A stretch of 41,399 nt of DNA from Rhizocola hellebori (GTDB lineage Bacteria; Actinomycetota; Actinomycetes; Mycobacteriales; Micromonosporaceae): positions 1 to 41,399 of the forward strand of contig NZ_BONY01000081.1 in NCBI RefSeq assembly GCF_016862955.1. The letters run 5' to 3'. The position numbers and the translations under genes were made by a program. Under the pieces are notes generated by a model, which did not search any database, was not told the DNA's origin, and worked only from the letters and a program-made list of their open reading frames with translations. Shown here piece by piece: positions 19,464 to 27,794 of this stretch (within the stretch, counting starts at the first letter, position 1; every line of letters begins with the position of its first letter).

Positions 19464-19879
19464 CAGTCGCGGGCGGTGATCTGCTGGACCGCCCAGCCGT
19501 TGCCATCGGGGTCGCTGAAGAAAACAAATCCGCTGTTGTTCAGGTCGTCGCCCTCCTGGGCCGGGCGCATGCCGCCCGGGCTGGCATACATGACGTCGCC
19601 CACCGCCACACCGGCCTCGGTCAGCTGGGCGTGAGCTTTATAGATGTCATTGACCACCAACTGCAGGCCCTGAAGCGAACCCGGCTTCATATCGCCGCCG
19701 ACCCCCTTGCCGATCACGACCGAGCATCCTGAGCCGGGCGGCGTCAGCTGAACAATGCGGAACTCGTCACCGAAATTCGAGTCGTGGTCGACGTTGAAGC
19801 CGAGCTGCTCGGCGTAGAAGCTCTTGGCCCTGTCCACATCGGAGACTGGTACCACCACAACTTCAAATGTCCAATTCAT
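19463..19879 (-). CDS. VOC superfamily (glyoxalase/bleomycin resistance-like) protein
   Basis: 138 residues with the paired beta-alpha-beta-beta-beta modules of the vicinal oxygen chelate fold: VPVSDVDRAKSFYAEQLGFNVD at the N-terminal half and FVFFSDPDGNGWAVQQI at the end. The substrate is unknown. It overlaps both neighbours by one to four bases, so it is co-translated with the SRPBCC and AlkD-like genes. Confidence 0.85.
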   Translation of the reverse strand: MNWTFEVVVVPVSDVDRAKSFYAEQLGFNVDHDSNFGDEFRIVQLTPPGSGCSVVIGKGVGGDMKPGSLQGLQLVVNDIYKAHAQLTEAGVAVGDVMYASPGGMRPAQEGDDLNNSGFVFFSDPDGNGWAVQQITARD

Positions 19880-20373
19880 AGCTTGTCCCTCTCATCTCCT
19901 TGAAGCGCTCGGAGCAAGTCGTCCAAGCGCTGATAACCGTGTCCCACCCCGCGTTCCATCGGCGTGCTGAGCACGTACTCGCGCACCTTAGGGGCAGGAA
20001 GCAACACGTTGGTCGTCATCGTGGTGCTCGCCTGCGCCTCCACCAGCACCGTCGTGATCAATGATTCGCCAGGAAACGATTGATCGTCGAAAACCTCGGT
20101 ATACACAAGCCGAGTTGGGGTGACTATCTCCCGGTACACGCCGCCATGCGCCATCGTCTGTCCCTGCGGCCCGCGCGACACGAAGCGCCACGCACCCCCG
20201 ATTCGCAGGTCGATCTGTGCGTCCGTGACGTTCCACTCGCGCGCGCCGAGCCATCGCTTGACCAGCTCGGGTGTGGTGAGCGCGGCGAAAACCAGCCTGG
20301 CCGGCGCCGCGAATGCCCGGGTCAAAACGATCTCCCGATCGCCGACCGTGCGCACCTGCAAGCCTTCGGTCAT
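19876..20373 (-). CDS. SRPBCC (AHSA1-like) domain protein
   Basis: 165 residues. The START/AHSA1 fold signature is clear: REIVLTRAFAAPARLVFAAL, PELVKRWLGAREW, DLRIGGAWRFV and the terminal GYQRLDDLLR helix. These proteins often bind small hydrophobic ligands and often sit next to an ArsR regulator, as here. I start at the ATG at 20373, in an ATGA overlap with arsR; the open frame upstream lies inside arsR. Confidence 0.87.
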   Translation of the reverse strand: MTEGLQVRTVGDREIVLTRAFAAPARLVFAALTTPELVKRWLGAREWNVTDAQIDLRIGGAWRFVSRGPQGQTMAHGGVYREIVTPTRLVYTEVFDDQSFPGESLITTVLVEAQASTTMTTNVLLPAPKVREYVLSTPMERGVGHGYQRLDDLLRALQGDERDKL

Positions 20374-20711
20374 CCCTCTTCCTCGCGCTTGAGCTCGTCG
20401 AGCAGATCGTCCAGACGCTGGAAACTCTCTTCCCACGCGTCGCGGTAGCTCGCCAGCCAGGTCGTGGCCGCCTTGAGCGGACGCGCCTCCAGCCGGCACG
20501 GCCGACGCTGCGCGTCGCGACCGCGCGAGATCAACCCGGCCCGCTCCAGGACCTTCAGATGCTTGGAGATCGCCGGCTGACTCATCTGAAACGGCGACGC
20601 CAGCTCGGTCACCGTCGCCTCCCCCTGCGCCAGACGCGCCAGGATCGCCCGTCGCGTCGGGTCGGCCAGCGCAGCGAAGGTCGCATCCAAAGCCTCAGCC
20701 CGCACCACCAT
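20370..20711 (-). CDS. ArsR family winged-helix repressor
   Basis: 113 residues: LADPTRRAILARLAQGEATVTEL, then the recognition region MSQPAISKHLKVLERAGLI and a wing (RDAQRRPCRLEA). It lacks the metal-binding Cys box of arsenic sensors (ELCVCDL), so it is of the non-metal kind usually paired with SRPBCC genes. It is the first gene of the operon arsR-SRPBCC-VOC-alkD and probably represses it from the promoter directly upstream. Confidence 0.9.
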   Translation of the reverse strand: MVVRAEALDATFAALADPTRRAILARLAQGEATVTELASPFQMSQPAISKHLKVLERAGLISRGRDAQRRPCRLEARPLKAATTWLASYRDAWEESFQRLDDLLDELKREEEG

Positions 20712-20730
20712 TAGATAACCTCATAGTTTC

Positions 20731-20773
20731 ATAACCTACTGGTTTTATACCGCCGCACCATGATCCCTGTCAA
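20731..20773 (-). promoter_or_regulatory. sigma-70-type promoter and candidate ArsR operator
   Basis: On the gene strand, TTGACA at 20773-20768 and TATAAA at 20749-20744 are separated by 18 bases, the best promoter match in the window. The expected start point near 20736 falls inside AACC-TACT-GGTT (20733-20744), an inverted repeat of the size used by ArsR repressors. Related AGGTTAT copies lie just downstream (around 20717 and 20732). This fits auto-repression of the operon. Confidence 0.65.
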
Positions 20774-20799
20774 GCGGGCGGAGAGGCGGCGCGAGGAGG

Positions 20800-22272
20800 C
20801 TAGAGCAGGGTGAGTTGCTCGACGGGACCGGCGGGCAGATCGCGGGCGGGAGTCTCGGAGCGGTCGAGCAGGCCGTGGCGGCGCAGGGCGCGGCGGGTGC
20901 GGGCGGTGATGAGGCGCTGAAAGTCGGGGCTGGCGTAGGCCCGATCACGGTAGATCCGGTGATACAGCGGCAGCAGATCCGGGCGGTTGGCGGCAAGCCA
21001 CCCCAAGTACCACTCCCGGGCGCCCGGACGAAGGTGCAACACGAGCGGGGTGACACTGGCCGCACCCGCTTCGGCAAGCGCCGCGACGGTGGCGCCGATC
21101 GAGGCGTCATCGTCGGTGAGGCCGGGAAGTATTGGCGCCATAAGCACTCCGACCCGGAACCCGGCATCGGTCAGCTGGCGCACCGCGTCGAGGCGGCGTC
21201 GCGGCGAGGGCGTGCCCGACTCGATCAGCCGCCAGATCTGTTCATCGAGGAACCCGATGGAGAACGCGATCGACACCCGCGCCCGCTCCGCCGCCTGCTG
21301 CAGGATCGGCAAATCGCGCAGGATCAGCGTGCCCTTGGTGAGAATGGAGAACGGATTTCTGAACTCGCTCAACGTGGAGAGAATGCCCGGCATCAGCCGA
21401 TAGCGGCCCTCGGCCCGCTGGTAGCAATCGACGTTGGTGCCCATGGCGATGCTGTGCCCGCGCCAGGACGGCTTGGCGAGCTCGCGCCGCAACACCTCCA
21501 CCGCGTTCACCTTCACCGCGTTCACCTTCACCACGACCTTCGAGTCGAAGTCGTGCCCGGCGTCGAGGTCGAGATAGGTGTGGGTATTGCGCGCGAAACA
21601 GTTGTGGCTCACCACCGAATTGGCGATGAAGTCACCCGTGCCGGTGGTGATGTCCCACATCGGCATCGTGCGGTCGAGTGGCTCCACCGCGGCGACCGCG
21701 ACCGGGACCGGCCGCGAGCCTTGCAGCGCGGAAAAAGCCAGCGCCTCGGCGATGCCGAGCACGTTGTCGCCCGCCGCCAGAAAGGGACGGCGGTCAGGCC
21801 CGGCCACCGAGGGGGTCACGTGCTTCCAGCCGGTCTCGGTCAGGAACCGGTGATCGCTGCTGGCCACCAGCTCCACGCCGTTTTCCAGATGCACCCGGTA
21901 AGCCATCTTCACCGTGGGCCACTTGGCTCTCACCGAGGTGATGGTGTAACGCCGGGATCGCCCATCGCGCACGGTGCCCACGATGTCGTCGCCAAGCTCA
22001 AGCGCATCAAGGGATTTGGTGCTCCCGTCGGGCAGCAGGATGCGCGTGTCACCGGCCAGGCAGTAGGTGCAGGCATGGCCGCAACCGCGATAGGGATTGA
22101 TGGTGTAGTCGAAGGGCAGCCGGCCGCTGCCCTTGATGCGGTTGATAAGTGACTTGGCCCGGATCTCATAGAACGTCATTCCGGCGAAGCCGGGGGTGTC
22201 GAAGGTGCGCGTGACAGCCCCTGGAAGGAGAAGTTGACCAGTGGGATCGTTGCCAAGGGCTGTCCAGCGCAC
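20800..22272 (-). CDS. Rv2578c-type radical SAM protein interrupted by a mini-intein
   Basis: 490 residues as translated. Residues 1-70 and 225-490 form a radical SAM protein of the Rv2578c type (336 residues after splicing). Residues 71-224 are an intein. The Fe-S motif Cys64-x3-Cys68-x2-Cys is completed only by splicing, because the third Cys is intein residue 1 before splicing and Cys225 afterwards. Later parts (YRLMPGILSTLSEFRNPFSILTKG at 20-residue scale, VSIAFSIGFLDEQIWRLIESG) fit the family. The start is GTG at 22272, with a -10-like TCTAAT five bases before it and no Shine-Dalgarno, so the mRNA may be leaderless. The role of this family is not established. A 15-bp duplication adds five residues (see repeat). 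Confidence 0.9.
   Translation of the reverse strand: MRWTALGNDPTGQLLLPGAVTRTFDTPGFAGMTFYEIRAKSLINRIKGSGRLPFDYTINPYRGCGHACTYCLAGDTRILLPDGSTKSLDALELGDDIVGTVRDGRSRRYTITSVRAKWPTVKMAYRVHLENGVELVASSDHRFLTETGWKHVTPSVAGPDRRPFLAAGDNVLGIAEALAFSALQGSRPVPVAVAAVEPLDRTMPMWDITTGTGDFIANSVVSHNCFARNTHTYLDLDAGHDFDSKVVVKVNAVKVNAVEVLRRELAKPSWRGHSIAMGTNVDCYQRAEGRYRLMPGILSTLSEFRNPFSILTKGTLILRDLPILQQAAERARVSIAFSIGFLDEQIWRLIESGTPSPRRRLDAVRQLTDAGFRVGVLMAPILPGLTDDDASIGATVAALAEAGAASVTPLVLHLRPGAREWYLGWLAANRPDLLPLYHRIYRDRAYASPDFQRLITARTRRALRRHGLLDRSETPARDLPAGPVEQLTLL
21500..21529 (-). repeat. 15-bp in-frame tandem duplication in the radical SAM gene
   Basis: ACCGCGTTCACCTTC at 21500-21514 is repeated exactly at 21515-21529. 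In the protein it reads KVNAVKVNAV, where I expect a single KVNAV from the family. It adds five residues without changing frame, downstream of the radical SAM cysteines. It is either a recent slippage event or a harmless loop extension. Confidence 0.85.
21601..22062 (-). mobile_element. mini-intein (154 residues, no homing endonuclease)
   Basis: The splice junctions are clear. The N-terminal block is CLAGDTRILLPDGS, starting with the nucleophile Cys71. A block B-like ENGVELVASSDHRFL carries the assisting His (residue 141). The C-terminal blocks read MWDITTGTGDFIANSVVSHN and are followed by Cys225. At 154 residues it has room only for the Hint splicing domain, and there is no LAGLIDADG motif. 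It sits at the third Fe-S cysteine of the radical SAM motif, so host activity depends on splicing. Confidence 0.93.
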
Positions 22273-22277
22273 AAGGC

Positions 22278-22295
22278 ATTAGAACACATGTTCTA
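22278..22295 (-). promoter_or_regulatory. LexA-type SOS box overlapping the radical SAM promoter
   Basis: On the gene strand TAGAACATGTGTTCTA (22295-22280) is an inverted repeat, GAAC-N4-GTTC with matching flanks. It is close to the actinobacterial SOS box TCGAAC-N4-GTTCGA. It overlaps TCTAAT (22283-22278), a good -10 placed five bases before the GTG start. LexA bound here would cover the -10 region. No clear -35 is seen. DNA-damage induction is an inference from the site alone. Confidence 0.6.
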
Positions 22296-22310
22296 GCCTC
22301 GGCGATAGAG

Positions 22311-22347
22311 GAAACCCACTCGCGATGACCGTTCGCGAGTGGGTTTC
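22311..22347. terminator. strong hairpin terminator after the subtilase gene
   Basis: GAAACCCACTCGCG (22311-22324) pairs perfectly with CGCGAGTGGGTTTC (22334-22347) around a nine-base loop. It lies 15 bp past the subtilase stop and just upstream of the radical SAM promoter, so it can insulate the two. There is no clear U-run on the subtilase strand, as is usual for GC-rich actinobacteria. Confidence 0.8.
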
Positions 22348-22361
22348 CGGGGTGGATCTCG

Positions 22362-25352
22362 TTATCCGACAACCGAAACGATCGTGCGGCCGACGCTCGC
22401 GGTGCCGTCGCCGAAGCCGACGAAGCCCAGGTACCGGACCCCGGCGGACAGGCCGCTCCACGAAGCCGTCACCGTGCCCGCGCCACCGACCGTCGCCGGC
22501 TGGGAGGCGGGGCTGACCGAGAAGTTCCCGGCCGAACCGGACCCGACCGCCCAGTGATTGAGCTGTATGTCAGCTCCGGTCTCCCCTGGCGCCAGCGCGA
22601 AGGCCACCACGTAGACGTCGTACGTCCCCGCAGCGGTCAACGTCACCGTCTCGTCTGCCGTGCCGCCCGCGCTCACCCCAACCAGGGTGCTGCCCGAGTA
22701 GACGAACAGATCGATGTCGGTACCCATCGGATAATCACCGCTGAAGGTGGAGAACCGCACCAGCGCTGACCCGGCAGGAGCGGTAACCGTCGCCTTGTTC
22801 ACGCCTGGCCCCACGGCGGGAGCGCCGGTGTTGAAGTTCGGCTCGGTGCCCACCACCGGCAGGCTGGCCACGGTGGCGGCCGTCAAGCCGTTGGCCGCGG
22901 CCGTCAGCGTTCCCGCGAAACCGGTCTTGGTGGCCAGCGCGATGGAGCCGCTGGCGCCCGAACCCGCCACCTCACCGACGACGGAAAGAGCCACCGGGCG
23001 AACCGCGATCGGGCTGCGGACCACATGGTCGCGCTTGCCGAGACCGGGCACGTCGAAGCCGGGGAATTCCTTCCACGTCAGCGAACCGAACGCGTAGGCG
23101 TTCAGCGGCGCGGTGGTACGGGTGATCGTCACCTTGAACGAAGCCGACCGTCCCTTCGGGATGATCAGCGTGTCCGGGGAGACGGTCACCTTGAAGCCCG
23201 CAGGGGCCTGCACCTTCGCCTGATAGATAGCCGCATGGTTGGCGGTGTTGGTGACGGTGCGCTTGACCGACTGAACGCCCGCCAGGTCGCCGACGGCGAT
23301 GGACGGATAGTTCAGATCGCTCGGGTCGATCGATCCGACGCTGTCACACGTCGGGCCGGTCAGTTGCTTTGTCCCGCAAATGAACTGGACCCACTGCTCG
23401 AAGTTCGAGTCGTAGACCAGACCCGGGTCGAAGGAGCCGCCCGAGTTGACGTGACCGGCGCCGAAGTCCAGCGGAGTGGCATTGACCGTGCCCCGCAGGA
23501 TCGGTGCACCAGTGTTGTCGGTTTGCGAGGCCGAGGTCATCAGCGCCGACTTGATCCACATCGGGGACCAGTCCGGGTGCTTGCTTGCCACCAGCGCTGC
23601 CAGGCCCGCGATGTGCGGGCTCGACATCGACGTACCGGAGATCGCGTCGTAGAAATTGCCGTTGTCGCCCGCTGGGGAAACGGCGGCAATGACATCGACG
23701 CCCGGCGCGGTGATGTCGGGCTTGAGCAGATCGCCGCCGCCCGAAAGGGCCGGGCCGGCGGAGGAGAAGGCGGCCATGTTCGGCGCCCGGCCGGGGGTTG
23801 CGGCTCCAACGGAAAGCGAAGCCGTCGCGCCCGCGGTGGCCGCGTAGGCCTTGATGGCCAAGCCGGCCGCGCTTTGCAGATGAACCGTGGGGACGAAGTG
23901 GAAGTCGGCGTTCAGCGAGTTGTCCGGCTGGTTGTACAGGACCAGGCCCAGACCGCCCGCGTCGCGAACCGCCTTGCTCTTATCTGTACGAGCGTTGGTA
24001 CCACGCCTGCACAGCACGATCTTTCCGGTCACCTTGGCCGGATCGAGCGCGCCCAGGAAACACAGCTCCGCCTGAAGCGGATCGGACCCGGCCAGACCCG
24101 CCACAGCGGAATCGATGAGCGGCGCCGACGGCACGGCCGGACCGGTTCCCACACCCGCGTAGGTGGCGCCGTTGCCCAGCGTCACCGACTTGGTGAAGTT
24201 GCGGTCGTGGGTGCTGGCGGCCACCGTGGTGAGCCACGGCGAGTTGTGCGCCACCGTGCTCGCGCCCGGCCCGGAGTTACCGGCCGACGCGGCTACGAAG
24301 ACGCCCGCGGCGGCGGCGTTGAAGAACGCCACCTCGACCGGGTCGAGGACAGAGGTCAGCGAACCCGAAATCGAGTAGTTGATGACGTCCACGCCATCGG
24401 CGACGGCGTCCTCGATCGCGTTCACGCTGTCGAAGGTGCCGCAACCGCCGGCCCAGCAGACCTTGTAGATGCCAACGCGCGCGGCCGGGGCCATGCCCGA
24501 GGCCGTGCCCACGGACACACCATTGATCACCGCGTTGACGCCGTGGTTGCCCGCGGCGGTGGAGGCGGTGTGGGTGCCGTGGCTGTCGGCGTCACGCGGG
24601 GAGAGGAAGTCGTGGTCATCGGCCAGACCACTGTCGTTGTACCAGCGCGCCCCGATCACCTTGTTGTTACAGGTCACCGGCTCCTCAATACCCGCATCGC
24701 AGGTACCGAACCACTTGCCGTCGATGACAGCCTGGTCCGGCCTGGGCTCGGAAAGCGCCGCGAAACTCGGGCTCTCCGGCCAGAATCCGGTGTCCACCAC
24801 GCCGACGATCACGCCGAGGCCGGCGTTGGCGTCGCCGCCGAACTGCTTGTTCCACACGCCCGAACTACCTTCCAGGCCAAGGAATCCCGGCGTGGAGATG
24901 GTGTCGAGCTTGCGGATCTCGTTCTTCCAGACGTTGAGCACGCCGGGGGTGCGGGCCAGCTTGGCCGCCTGACCCTCGGTGAGCTTGGCCGCAAAGCCGT
25001 TGAGGACGACACTCAGGTCGTCGGTCTTCTGCTTGGCGTTGATGCCGCTTGCCTGCAAAACCTTGTCGTGCATGGCTTTGAGGTGCTCACGGTATGCCTT
25101 CGCCGTGGTGGACTTGACGTCCACCTTCTTGCCCGCGGCCGGTTTGGTGGCCGCTATCCCGGCGACCCCACCGGCGTATGAAGCCAGCGGCGCACCCGTT
25201 GTCTGAACTATGTAGAGCTGGGTTCCCTGCGGAACGGCAGGCGCGGTCGCCCGAGCACTGCCTGCTGCCGCCACCACGAGTGCGGTCATCACCGTGGCTG
25301 CGACTGCGCTTCTGACCGGACGTTTTGGCCCGGCCGGTAGCGTTAACGACAC
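22362..25352 (-). CDS. secreted S8 subtilisin-like protease with PA and C-terminal domains
   Basis: 996 residues. Residues 1-36 look like a Sec signal (basic start, hydrophobic AVAATVMTALVVAAAG, Ala-rich end). An I9-type propeptide spans about 45-145. The catalytic domain carries Asp187 (VGVVDTGFWPE), His258 (SHGTHTAST), oxyanion Asn359 (ASAGNSGPG) and Ser575 (SGTSMSSPH). A protease-associated domain is inserted at about 400-520, as in cucumisin-like enzymes. The C-terminal third has an Fn3-like domain and a beta-rich part with FVYSGSTLVGVSAGG, resembling bacterial pre-peptidase domains. The start is GTG at 25352 after GGGAGGTTCGCTA. It stands alone. An extracellular scavenging role is likely but not shown. 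Confidence 0.93.
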   Translation of the reverse strand: MSLTLPAGPKRPVRSAVAATVMTALVVAAAGSARATAPAVPQGTQLYIVQTTGAPLASYAGGVAGIAATKPAAGKKVDVKSTTAKAYREHLKAMHDKVLQASGINAKQKTDDLSVVLNGFAAKLTEGQAAKLARTPGVLNVWKNEIRKLDTISTPGFLGLEGSSGVWNKQFGGDANAGLGVIVGVVDTGFWPESPSFAALSEPRPDQAVIDGKWFGTCDAGIEEPVTCNNKVIGARWYNDSGLADDHDFLSPRDADSHGTHTASTAAGNHGVNAVINGVSVGTASGMAPAARVGIYKVCWAGGCGTFDSVNAIEDAVADGVDVINYSISGSLTSVLDPVEVAFFNAAAAGVFVAASAGNSGPGASTVAHNSPWLTTVAASTHDRNFTKSVTLGNGATYAGVGTGPAVPSAPLIDSAVAGLAGSDPLQAELCFLGALDPAKVTGKIVLCRRGTNARTDKSKAVRDAGGLGLVLYNQPDNSLNADFHFVPTVHLQSAAGLAIKAYAATAGATASLSVGAATPGRAPNMAAFSSAGPALSGGGDLLKPDITAPGVDVIAAVSPAGDNGNFYDAISGTSMSSPHIAGLAALVASKHPDWSPMWIKSALMTSASQTDNTGAPILRGTVNATPLDFGAGHVNSGGSFDPGLVYDSNFEQWVQFICGTKQLTGPTCDSVGSIDPSDLNYPSIAVGDLAGVQSVKRTVTNTANHAAIYQAKVQAPAGFKVTVSPDTLIIPKGRSASFKVTITRTTAPLNAYAFGSLTWKEFPGFDVPGLGKRDHVVRSPIAVRPVALSVVGEVAGSGASGSIALATKTGFAGTLTAAANGLTAATVASLPVVGTEPNFNTGAPAVGPGVNKATVTAPAGSALVRFSTFSGDYPMGTDIDLFVYSGSTLVGVSAGGTADETVTLTAAGTYDVYVVAFALAPGETGADIQLNHWAVGSGSAGNFSVSPASQPATVGGAGTVTASWSGLSAGVRYLGFVGFGDGTASVGRTIVSVVG

Positions 25353-25414
25353 TAGCGAACCTCCCTAGGGTCCCAAAGTGAGCAACAGGTACTCACATGG
25401 ACGGGAGCCTATTG

Positions 25415-25435
25415 GTTCGCCCTTACCGGGGGAAC
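25415..25435 (-). terminator. short imperfect hairpin after cutA
   Basis: GTTCGCCC and GGGGGAAC can pair around a five-base loop with one mismatch. It lies four bases past the cutA stop codon and 63 bp before the subtilase start. No U-run is seen. It is a weak candidate for a cutA terminator. Confidence 0.35.
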
Positions 25436-25438
25436 AGC

Positions 25439-25768
25439 CTAATCGGCCGAAGTCGAATCGATAATCCACGCTAAATAGGCCGGATTGCCCATCCCAATCG
25501 GGGTGCACACAATCTCAGGAACCTCGTACGAATGATGTTCATTTATGAAAGCTTCTATTTCGTGGTACCGGGAAAGCCTCGTCTTGAAGACAACGGCCCA
25601 CTCGTCCGCCTCTTCCAGCTCACCCTGCCATCGGTAGACGCTCCTAATTGGACCCGAAACCTGCGCGCACGCGGCAAGCCTCGCCTCCACGGCCGACCGG
25701 GCCAATGTCAACGCCGCCTCATGATCGCCCACGGTGACCTGCACCTGGCAAGTCTCCTGATCCTGCAT
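25439..25768 (-). CDS. cutA: CutA1-type divalent cation tolerance protein
   Basis: 109 residues from the ATG at 25768 (MQDQETCQVQVTVGD), preceded by GGGTGGGG. CutA1 signatures are VEARLAACAQVSGPIRSVYRWQGELEEADEW, here split into LAACAQV, IRSVYRWQG and EADEW, then VVFKTRL, HSYEVPEI and GNPAYLAWI. CutA1 is a small trimeric protein of unclear function, once linked to copper tolerance. The frame is open for another 45 codons upstream (from an ATG at 25903), but that part is unlike the family, so the shorter form is preferred. Confidence 0.85.
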   Translation of the reverse strand: MQDQETCQVQVTVGDHEAALTLARSAVEARLAACAQVSGPIRSVYRWQGELEEADEWAVVFKTRLSRYHEIEAFINEHHSYEVPEIVCTPIGMGNPAYLAWIIDSTSAD

Positions 25769-25931
25769 ACGCCCCACCCTACGGCGACGAGCCGCCGCCT
25801 CTTCCAAGTCACTGACCCGCACAGCCGGCTCCCCGTAACCGCCGCCGAGGAACCCAATAACCTTGCTGTCATCCACAGAATAATTTTGCGCGCACCAATG
25901 CACACGCGCTGCAGATTGCTTTAGCGCGCGC

Positions 25932-26621
25932 CTATTTTGTCGCGCGGTGGAGGGCTACTACTCCGCCGGTGAGGTTGCGCCAGCCGACCTTGGTCCAGTT
26001 GTTCTCTCCGATGATGGCCGCGAATTCCTTCTGATCCGGCCATTGACGGATGGATTCGGCAAGGTAGACGTAGGCGTCTGGGTTGCTGGAGACGCGCTTG
26101 GCGACCGCCGGCAGCGAGCGCATGAGGTACTGCAGGTACACCTTGCGGAATCCGGTGTTGGTGGGGTGGGAGAACTCGCAGATCACCAGGCGTCCGCCCG
26201 GCTTGGTCACCCGCGCCAGCTCGCGCAGGGCGGCCGGGGTGTTGGCCACGTTGCGGATGACGAACGAGGTGGTGACCGCGTCGAAGGTCTGGTCCGGGAA
26301 GGGCAGGGCCAGCGCGTCCCCGGCGACCAGCGGGACAGTCGGGCGGGTGCGGCGGCCGACGGCGAGCATGCCCAGCGAGATGTCGACGCCGACCACATAG
26401 GCGCCCGAGCGCGTCAGCTCCTCGGTGGAAACGCCTGTCCCGGCACCCAGATCGAGAACCTTTTCGCCCGCCTGCAGCCCGAGCGCGGCCCGGGTTGAGC
26501 GCCGCCACGCCTTGTCCTGGCCGAAGGAGAGCACGGTGTTGGTGCGGTCGTACTTCTCTGCGACACCATCGAACATGGCCGCAATCTCGTGCGGCTCCTT
26601 GTCCAGATCGGCGCGCGTCAT
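25932..26621 (-). CDS. menG: demethylmenaquinone methyltransferase (UbiE/MenG family)
   Basis: 229 residues. A class I SAM-dependent methyltransferase with motif [16 protein letters not shown], motif [14 protein letters not shown] and motif [17 protein letters not shown], as in the UbiE/MenG family. It does the last step of menaquinone synthesis, methylating demethylmenaquinone. The ATG at 26621 overlaps the mqnC stop by 4 bp. It is the last gene of the long minus-strand run that starts at paaA. The 163 bp that follow hold a GC-rich stretch and the upstream region of cutA. Confidence 0.93.
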   Translation of the reverse strand: MTRADLDKEPHEIAAMFDGVAEKYDRTNTVLSFGQDKAWRRSTRAALGLQAGEKVLDLGAGTGVSTEELTRSGAYVVGVDISLGMLAVGRRTRPTVPLVAGDALALPFPDQTFDAVTTSFVIRNVANTPAALRELARVTKPGGRLVICEFSHPTNTGFRKVYLQYLMRSLPAVAKRVSSNPDAYVYLAESIRQWPDQKEFAAIIGENNWTKVGWRNLTGGVVALHRATK

Positions 26622-27784
26622 GACGCCGATACCAGGGGCAGCTGGCGGTTGACGATCGACGAGAAGTGGGAGGTGACCCGCTCGTCTGTGGGATCGTCGG
26701 CCGGCGTCCAGTGCACCGTCAGGTGGCGGTAAAGCGTGTCGCGCTGAGCCGGGATCCTGCCCGCACTGCGGATGAGGTGGACCAGGTCATGCAGATTCGA
26801 CCGGTGCTTGGCGCCCGCGGAGGAGATGACGTTCTCCTCGAGCATGATCGAGCCGAGGTCGTCGACACCCATGTGCAGGGCTAGCTGGCCGACGTCCTTG
26901 CCCGTGGTCAGCCAGGAGGCCTGAAGATGGTTGACGTTGTGGAAGAACAGCCGGGCCACGGCGATCAGGCGCAGATATTCCAGCGAAGTCGCCTGGGTGC
27001 GCCCCTTGAGGTGGTTGTTCTCCGGCTGGTACGTCCACGGGATGAAGGCGCGGAAGCCACCCGTGCGGTCCTGCACGTCGCGGATCATCCGCATGTGCTC
27101 GATGCGCTCGGCGTTGGTCTCGCCCGTGCCCATCATCATGGTCGCGGTCGACTCGACGCCGTGGTGGTGGGCCACCTCCATCACTTCGAGCCAGCGTGCC
27201 CCGCTCTCCTTGAGCGGCGCGATCGCCTTGCGCGGCCGGTCTGGAAGCATCTCCGCACCGGCGCCCGCGATCGAGTCCAGCCCGGCGGCTTTGATGCGCA
27301 GGACGGCGTCCTCAATGGACACCCCGCTCACCTTGGCCATGTGCAGAATCTCGGAAGGCCCGATCGAGTGGATCGCCAGCTGCGGGTAGGCCTGCTTGAC
27401 CGCGCTGAACAGGCCCTCGTAGTACTCGACTCCGTAGTCGGGGTGGTGCCCGCCCTGCAGCATGACCTGGGTCGCGCCGAGATCGACGGCCTCCCCGCAG
27501 CGGCGCAGAATCTCGGCGGTGTCGTGCGTCCAGCCCTCGGCATGCTTGGGCGCCCGATAGAAGGCGCAGAACTTGCACGCGGTGACGCACACGTTGGTGT
27601 AGTTGATGTTGCGGTCGATGAGATAGGTGACGATGCCTTCCGGGTACCGGCTGCGCCGAACCGCGTCGGCCGCCTCACCCAGCGCGTGGAAGGGCGCCTC
27701 GGTGTAAAGGAGGAGCGCTTCTTCGTCGGAGATGCGCCCGCCGTCAGCGGCCCGCTGGAGAATGTCGTCAATCACCGCCGTCAT
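26618..27784 (-). CDS. mqnC: cyclic dehypoxanthine futalosine synthase
   Basis: 388 residues from the ATG at 27784 ([16 protein letters not shown]). The radical SAM cluster motif is [10 protein letters not shown] (Cys-x3-Cys-x2-Cys). Other family features are RNINYTNVC just before it, [12 protein letters not shown], and [18 protein letters not shown]. MqnC cyclises dehypoxanthine futalosine in the futalosine route to menaquinone. A longer frame starts at 27856 but has no family-like residues. It is followed by menG with an ATGA overlap, and preceded by padR with a 10-bp gap. Confidence 0.94.
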   Translation of the reverse strand: MTAVIDDILQRAADGGRISDEEALLLYTEAPFHALGEAADAVRRSRYPEGIVTYLIDRNINYTNVCVTACKFCAFYRAPKHAEGWTHDTAEILRRCGEAVDLGATQVMLQGGHHPDYGVEYYEGLFSAVKQAYPQLAIHSIGPSEILHMAKVSGVSIEDAVLRIKAAGLDSIAGAGAEMLPDRPRKAIAPLKESGARWLEVMEVAHHHGVESTATMMMGTGETNAERIEHMRMIRDVQDRTGGFRAFIPWTYQPENNHLKGRTQATSLEYLRLIAVARLFFHNVNHLQASWLTTGKDVGQLALHMGVDDLGSIMLEENVISSAGAKHRSNLHDLVHLIRSAGRIPAQRDTLYRHLTVHWTPADDPTDERVTSHFSSIVNRQLPLVSAS

Positions 27785-27794
27785 GGACCCGAGC

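Noticed and set aside
23025-25181. A 718-codon frame on the plus strand opposite the subtilase gene
   Set aside because: The minus strand carries a complete S8 protease with all catalytic motifs. The plus frame is Arg/Gly/His-rich low-complexity text without any motif, as expected from antisense GC-rich codons.
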